This document shows, in pieces, positions 59,230 to 64,000 of a DNA stretch of 64,000 bases. A program made the position numbers and the translations under genes. How positions within the stretch are numbered: the stretch's first letter is position 1; the number at the start of each line of letters is the position of its first letter. The notes beneath the pieces are model-generated. The model saw only the letters and a program-made list of their open reading frames with translations. It ran no database searches and was not told the DNA's origin. Source of the DNA: Dryas octopetala (taxonomy: Eukaryota > Streptophyta > Magnoliopsida > Rosales > Rosaceae); the NCBI GenBank assembly GCA_963921425.1, contig OY992835.1, forward strand, positions 11,470,001 through 11,534,000, written 5' to 3'.

Positions 59230-60519
59230 TCATCTTGGAGCAGAAAGAATAGATGCTTGCGGTGCTGCAGAAAGAATAGGTTCTTCTGGTGCCACACAAA
59301 TAATGTGATGATCATGATTTGCAGCAATAGGGGAGGCTATTGCATAATCTGCATGAGCAAACTTATAGATGATGTTGGGATCTACTTCCATATCTCCTTG
59401 TAAGGCTTTCACCACTGTTGACATGGGAGGCCTTCTTGTATGATCATCCTGCAAACACCAAGCTCCGATCCTGATCATCCTCACCACTTCTTCCCCATGA
59501 TTTTGCATGTCTTCGTCTAAATCTTCTACAATATCGATAAGTTGGTCCTGATCTGCAGCCTTCTTCTGCAGCATCTGAAGTAAATGGAAGCTAGACACTG
59601 ACCGCAAGCGATCCACATTTCTCCTTTGGGAAACAATTTCAAGAAGAACAATTCCAAAGCTATACACATCAGCTTTAACAGTGAATATTGATTGTTCCAA
59701 CTCAGGAGCAACATACCCAAGAGTTCCCCTCATTCCGGTTCCAGTAATCACTCGGCTCTCATTCCTTGCAATTAGCTTGGCCAACCCAAAATCAGAAATT
59801 TTGGCATTGAAATCCTCATCCAAGAGAATGTTATGTGGTTTTATGTCAAGATGTATGATTCTCTGTCGACAGTCTTCGTGAAGATAAGCCAGCCCTTTGG
59901 CTATATGGAGTATAATCTTGTTTCGAGTTTGCCAATCTAGACCATTGTTCTGTTCACTTTGCTCGGATCTCTTGAAAATCCATTTGTCTAAGGACCCTTT
60001 ACGCATATAATCATACACTAGAAGCCTATTTGAATTTTCTGCACAATATCCAATCAACCTCACAAGGTTAAAATGGTGTAGGCTCCCAAATGATTTAACT
60101 TCTTCTAGGAACCCAGTCACCTCTTGACCCATTCTATCCAACCGCTTTACTGCAATCCTTGTTGTGCCATCTGCTAGAACCCCTTTGAACACATGTCCAA
60201 AACCTCCCCTGCCAATAACTTTACTGAAATCCCTTGTTGCAATTTGCAAGTCATGGTATGAATAGCTCTTGAGCAATCCGGAAACTAGCTCAATATTGTC
60301 TTCCCCGTCTCCATCCAATTTGGCCTTCCAACATGTAATCGCAAAATATATGATAACTATAACAACAAGGACACCAATACCATATATACTAGTAACTAAT
60401 ACTATTTGAGGATTAGTAAGAGCAGCCCATATTGCCGTGATCGGTATCAATGTAAGTACTGCTAAAACTATAAGAATCTTTTGCTGTTTGGAACTCAGTT
60501 TGCGTAGATTACAGGCCAT
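59230..60519 (-). CDS. Ectodomain-less receptor-like kinase, SD2-5-type kinase domain
   Basis: An intact single-exon frame of 429 residues from ATG 60519; upstream codons are open but have no earlier ATG. Two hydrophobic segments (about 15-34 and 39-63) precede the kinase domain (about 98-375): glycine loop GRGGFGHV (103-110), Lys125 in IAVKRL, catalytic loop HLDIKPHN (223-230), DFG 243-245, APE 271-273. HLD instead of HRD makes it a non-RD kinase, a class often linked to immune receptors. The tail ends SAAPQASILSAPR. The best family match is the kinase domain of SD2-5/G-type lectin S-receptor-like kinases, but the lectin, S-locus and PAN ectodomains are absent, so it would be a membrane-anchored cytoplasmic kinase. 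Substrates are unknown. Relatives at 43187-47100 and 62892 form a tandem array. Confidence 0.9.
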   Translation of the reverse strand: MACNLRKLSSKQQKILIVLAVLTLIPITAIWAALTNPQIVLVTSIYGIGVLVVIVIIYFAITCWKAKLDGDGEDNIELVSGLLKSYSYHDLQIATRDFSKVIGRGGFGHVFKGVLADGTTRIAVKRLDRMGQEVTGFLEEVKSFGSLHHFNLVRLIGYCAENSNRLLVYDYMRKGSLDKWIFKRSEQSEQNNGLDWQTRNKIILHIAKGLAYLHEDCRQRIIHLDIKPHNILLDEDFNAKISDFGLAKLIARNESRVITGTGMRGTLGYVAPELEQSIFTVKADVYSFGIVLLEIVSQRRNVDRLRSVSSFHLLQMLQKKAADQDQLIDIVEDLDEDMQNHGEEVVRMIRIGAWCLQDDHTRRPPMSTVVKALQGDMEVDPNIIYKFAHADYAIASPIAANHDHHIICVAPEEPILSAAPQASILSAPR

Positions 60520-62891
60520 GATTTCTTTAAAATGGTCCCTGCGCTTTGGCTTTGCCTCTTGTAACAGAATGTTGGCTGGAGTTAGAGAGAGATAGAGAGC
60601 AAGACATGTGATAGTTGAAAAAAACAAATGAATACTTCATACTGAAATGTATGACCAAATTAATAGAAACAGAGGACTTATTATAATTTGGGGATGATTT
60701 CTTTGGTTAGAAATATAGTTCGATAAATATGTGAACTTTTAGCTCAAGTGGTAGTACAGTAGTACTAGAGCACTTTAACCTCATATCTATGACTATGACA
60801 ACAGTTGGATTTTTGCTCTCTCCATGAATGGAAATGTGAAAAACATAAATATCATTTGATCAAATCTCATGTTTGCCGACAGCTTCTTTCTTAGCACAAT
60901 GCCACATACACATTTGACAATATATGTATGTATGTATGCATGTATGTACAGATATAAATGCATGTATGTACAGATATAAATGCATGTAATATGTTGTTAA
61001 TGGAAAAAAACCAAGCCTTCTTATCAGTATTTTGGATGCAACTGTTAATCCTTCATGTTGAATTTTAAACTGTTGTGGCGAGATGTAGACTAATACTTTC
61101 AGTGCTAGAGCACTTACCACACATTTACAGCTAAGAGTTCAGCTTTTGCTATTCTATTCCTTGAATAAATTTTTTTTTTTTTTAAAAGAAGAAGAAAAGA
61201 AGACTGTTATGGCATACATAAAACAAGAACTCAAGTCTCCCAACCTTTTAATAAGTCAACTGACCTTGACCCAGATGTCGGCAGTCAGACCCTCACCCAA
61301 CGCAGAAAATACAGAAATGAAAATAAAGGTGATGGAGGACTAGACTTTTCAACTCCAAGTGGTACAAAGTGAAAAGTGATTAAAATATAGTCAGCATACG
61401 GGTTGGAAACCAAGTTTGGATGAGAAATCAAGTATCACGTTAAAATTATCATGTACATAATAAACATGACTACATGAGCTAAGCATCCGGTGATTTAAAC
61501 TGGCTGGCTGATAGCACAAGTTGTTGTCAAAAATTATAACAGTATGTAAATCAGTAAATGTTTATAATGTTCTTGGCCTCTTCTTCTATTACCAATTGGA
61601 AAAACCTACACGAGGCTATAATTTTTTAATGTGAGACAACACACTCCCCATTTTTACATAAGTATTAAGGTGTATGAAATAAAATTGTCCCACTCTCAGA
61701 TACGAGAGTCCAAAAGTTTTGAATTAAAATATACAGATTTTGGCAGGAACTTAATAGGTCATTCATCAATTTTTTGATTTGATGCCCCCTTCCCGGTTGA
61801 ACAATTTCATTAACGATGCAATTTTCGACAGAGGTTTAAAATGCCAAACTTGTAAATTTCATTAGCGGCTAGCTAGCATCTGCTTCCGAGGATAAACAGA
61901 AACTAGTTGTGATACCCTCTTTGTCTCTGCTACCAATCATAGCTCTAAATGTCACCTGAGGTTGGCTAACGAAATTCGTCATTGTTCTGTTCTTCCGAGG
62001 GCATATGGATATGTAAATTTAACCTTTTAATTTGTCAACAACTGCAAGAAGGCAAACAATATTGAGATGAAATTTCCTTGGAAAACTAAAATTAACTTAA
62101 ACATAATTCTTAGAGAGGAAATAACATTCCAAAACCTCTAGCAAGACTAGAATGAGCACCTCACCATCTCCTATGGAAGTAATTCTCACTAGCTAGCAAT
62201 TAAGAGAAACCACTATCTGCCAAAGGGACCAATTTATTGACAATCAAATAACATATATAGGGTAATGATCGCTAGCTCATTGAACACAAATCACAACCAA
62301 ATACCATAGGGTAATGATCACAAGCTCATTGAAAACAATCAAAATGATACCAAGAGCAAGCTTTAACTCCCCAGACAATGATTGAGACAGTGCTGGAAAA
62401 CAAATGAGCTTGAACTCAATTTTCTACTATAAAGTCATTGCTAATTGAACATAAAACATGAAAAAACAGATTCCCACATAGTTTGACTAAAAGTTATATA
62501 GATCAAGTTTATTGTAGGTCTGATTAATGTTTGGTTGGTTGCTAATCATTTTAAGAACAATTTAACATCTATATCTAGTTGCCCTCTTTCCAATGATACT
62601 TCATTGACGCACATGGTTCTTCTTGTTTGATAATTAAGCTAAAGGCTTTTTATAGGGAACTGAAGTAGTGTGAATGAACCAAGTGATATCGCAAACTCAT
62701 ATTCAAACTGTCTTGTCAGATTTCACTCATAATCCAATTGCTGGTAGCCTCAACTTGCACTTGAATTCATATGTAGACAATTTATATAGTTGACCACATG
62801 CAAACTTAATGAATTTATGATTTTAGTTGCAAACAAGGATATATAACAAATGGAAATTTCAAACTGCTCTCTGTTCTTTTTACCTTGCTTT
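60520..62891. other. Intergenic region between the kinase units
   Basis: 60520 to about 61510 is the 5' flank of the kinase at 59230. Its part near 61250-61510 (CTGACCTTGACCCAGATGTC) recurs in blocks A and B at 2180-2450 and 28910-29120. A short tandem repeat (GTACAGATATAAATGCATGTA) lies at about 60945-60985. From about 61830 to 62890 it is the shared kinase 3' flank. No gene is seen. Confidence 0.6.
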
Positions 62892-64000
62892 TCATCTTGG
62901 AGCAGACAGAATAGATTCTTGTGGTGCAACAGAAATAATATGATCATTTGCAGCAGAAGATGAAGCCATTGCATAAGAAAACTTATAGATGATGTCCGGA
63001 TCAACTTCCATATCTCCTTGCAAGGCCTTCACTACTGCTGACATGAGAGGCCTTCTTGTGTGATCATTCTGCAAACACCAAACTCCTATCCTGATCATCC
63101 TCACCACTTCTTCCCTATGATTTTGCATGTCTTCATCTAAATCTTCCACAACATCAAACAGTAGGTCCTCTTCAGCCTTCTTCTGCAACATCTGAAGTAA
63201 ATGGAAGCTAGACTCTGACCGCAAGCGATCCACATTTCTCCTTTTGGAAACTATTTCAAGCAGAACAATTCCAAAGCTATAGACATCAACTTTAACAGTG
63301 ACTATTGATTGCTGCAGCTCAGGAGCAAGATACCCAGGAGTTCCTCTCATTCTGGTTAGCACTTGGTTCTCATCTCTTGCAATTAGCTTCGACAACCCAA
63401 AATCAGAAACTTTGGCATTGAAATTTTCATCCAACAGAATGTTATGTGGTTTTATATCAAGATGTATAATTTTTTGTCGACAGTCTTCGTGAAGATAAGC
63501 CAGTCCTTTGGCTATGTCGAGTATAATCTTTTTTCGAGTTTGCCAATCTAGACCATTTGTCTGCTCTGATCTCTTGAAAATCCAATGGTCTAAAGACCCA
63601 TTAATCATATACTCATACACTAGAAGCCTGTATGAATTTTCTGCACAAAATCCAATCAACCTCACAAGGTTAAAGTGGTGTAGGCTCCCAATTGTTTCAA
63701 CTTCTGCTAAGAACTCCCTCATCCCTTGACCTTTGTTATCCAACCGCTTTACTGCAATCCTTGTGCCATCTATCAGAACTCCTTTGAACACAGATCCAAA
63801 GCCTCCACTGCCAAGTTCTTCCTTGAAATCCTCTGTTGCAACTTGCAAGTCAACAAATGAAAAGCTCATGATAGGCAGGCCAGGAACTCGCTCAATATCT
63901 TGTTCCACTTCCTCCAATTGGGTCTTCCTTATGATCACATTGTATACGAAAGTTAAGAAAAGAATGGCACCACCAACAATTGCAAAAAGTGTTCCTGCAT
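62892..64000 (-). CDS. Receptor-like kinase, SD2-5-type (5' end outside the window)
   Basis: The minus-strand frame runs from the window edge to a stop at 62892. At the edge it reads AGTLFAIVGGAILFLTFVYN, a transmembrane helix, then a linker (IIRKTQLEEVEQDIERVPG) and a complete kinase domain: GSGGFGSVFKG, IAVKRLD, HLDIKPHNILLDENF, SDFGLSKL, GTPGYLAPEL, and a tail ending SAPR. Like its neighbour it is non-RD (HLD). No lesion is seen in the visible 1.1 kb. It is about three-quarters identical in the kinase domain to the 59230 gene by eye. Whether an extracellular lectin domain lies upstream, which would make this the full-length parent of the array, cannot be told from this window. Confidence 0.9.
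   Translation of the reverse strand, partial: AGTLFAIVGGAILFLTFVYNVIIRKTQLEEVEQDIERVPGLPIMSFSFVDLQVATEDFKEELGSGGFGSVFKGVLIDGTRIAVKRLDNKGQGMREFLAEVETIGSLHHFNLVRLIGFCAENSYRLLVYEYMINGSLDHWIFKRSEQTNGLDWQTRKKIILDIAKGLAYLHEDCRQKIIHLDIKPHNILLDENFNAKVSDFGLSKLIARDENQVLTRMRGTPGYLAPELQQSIVTVKVDVYSFGIVLLEIVSKRRNVDRLRSESSFHLLQMLQKKAEEDLLFDVVEDLDEDMQNHREEVVRMIRIGVWCLQNDHTRRPLMSAVVKALQGDMEVDPDIIYKFSYAMASSSAANDHIISVAPQESILSAPR

Noticed and set aside
60520..60627. 36-codon N-terminal extension of the kinase at 59230
   Set aside because: It opens with TTG, not ATG; the first in-frame ATG is at 60519.

Overview
This window is nuclear DNA from a flowering plant, most likely a eudicot. The evidence is an AT-rich, intron-bearing sequence, a three-exon class II trehalose-phosphate synthase gene, a U4 snRNA gene with plant-type upstream and 3' boxes, receptor-like protein and kinase genes, and a dense layer of plant transposons. 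Species cannot be fixed from the sequence alone. A run of 200 N (45510-45709) marks an assembly gap.

Layout. (1) 1-34190 is a tandem-duplicated immune-receptor neighbourhood. Two copies of a roughly 4.5 kb block (A: 1-5270; B: about 26470-34190, enlarged by a 2.2 kb solo LTR) each hold the 3' end of a receptor kinase and the same nested foldback elements. Between them lie a broken LRR receptor-like protein gene (6794-8385) and an intact one (23220-25517), both on the minus strand. (2) A long insertion (about 10.5-22.5 kb) separates the two LRR genes. It carries a large Mutator-like element with an Ulp1-protease-like gene (+) convergent with a MULE transposase gene (-), followed by a 951-bp TIR element. 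(3) 34.2-41.1 kb is the conserved part: a U4 snRNA gene and a TPS7-like gene. (4) 41.5-64 kb is a second tandem array, of three receptor-like kinases. The first is a pseudogene split by a very young Copia element, the second is intact but has no ectodomain, and the third runs off the right edge. About 10 kb of nested transposons separates the first from the second: decayed Copia pol, a composite miniature LTR retrotransposon, a PIF MITE, foldbacks, a Helitron end and a hAT MITE.

Most interesting items. The Mutator-like element at about 10.8-21.2 kb is saturated with one short motif (core CAGTTTCA/TGAAACTG, about 40 copies by hand count). The copies form tandem arrays with different periods in its introns, flanks and intergenic spacer, and some sit inside its coding sequence. 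Together with the Ulp1-like gene this resembles the VANDAL/Kaonashi class, in which an element-encoded protein recognises its own motif arrays, and it is a candidate for an undescribed version of such a system. This copy looks dead: it has a stop codon, a lost splice acceptor beside the catalytic Cys, a lost catalytic Asp and a frameshift. The second standout is 50467-53797, an LTR-internal-LTR:LTR-internal-LTR arrangement flanked by a single 5-bp duplication. The outer LTRs resemble each other and the two abutting inner LTRs resemble each other, which is the pattern expected if a 2-LTR circle recombined into a resident element.

Functionally, the expressed genes are probably the TPS7-like protein, the U4 snRNA, one LRR receptor-like protein (23220-25517), and one or two receptor-like kinases (59230-60519 and the partial gene at the right edge). 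The rest is receptor-family debris and mobile DNA.
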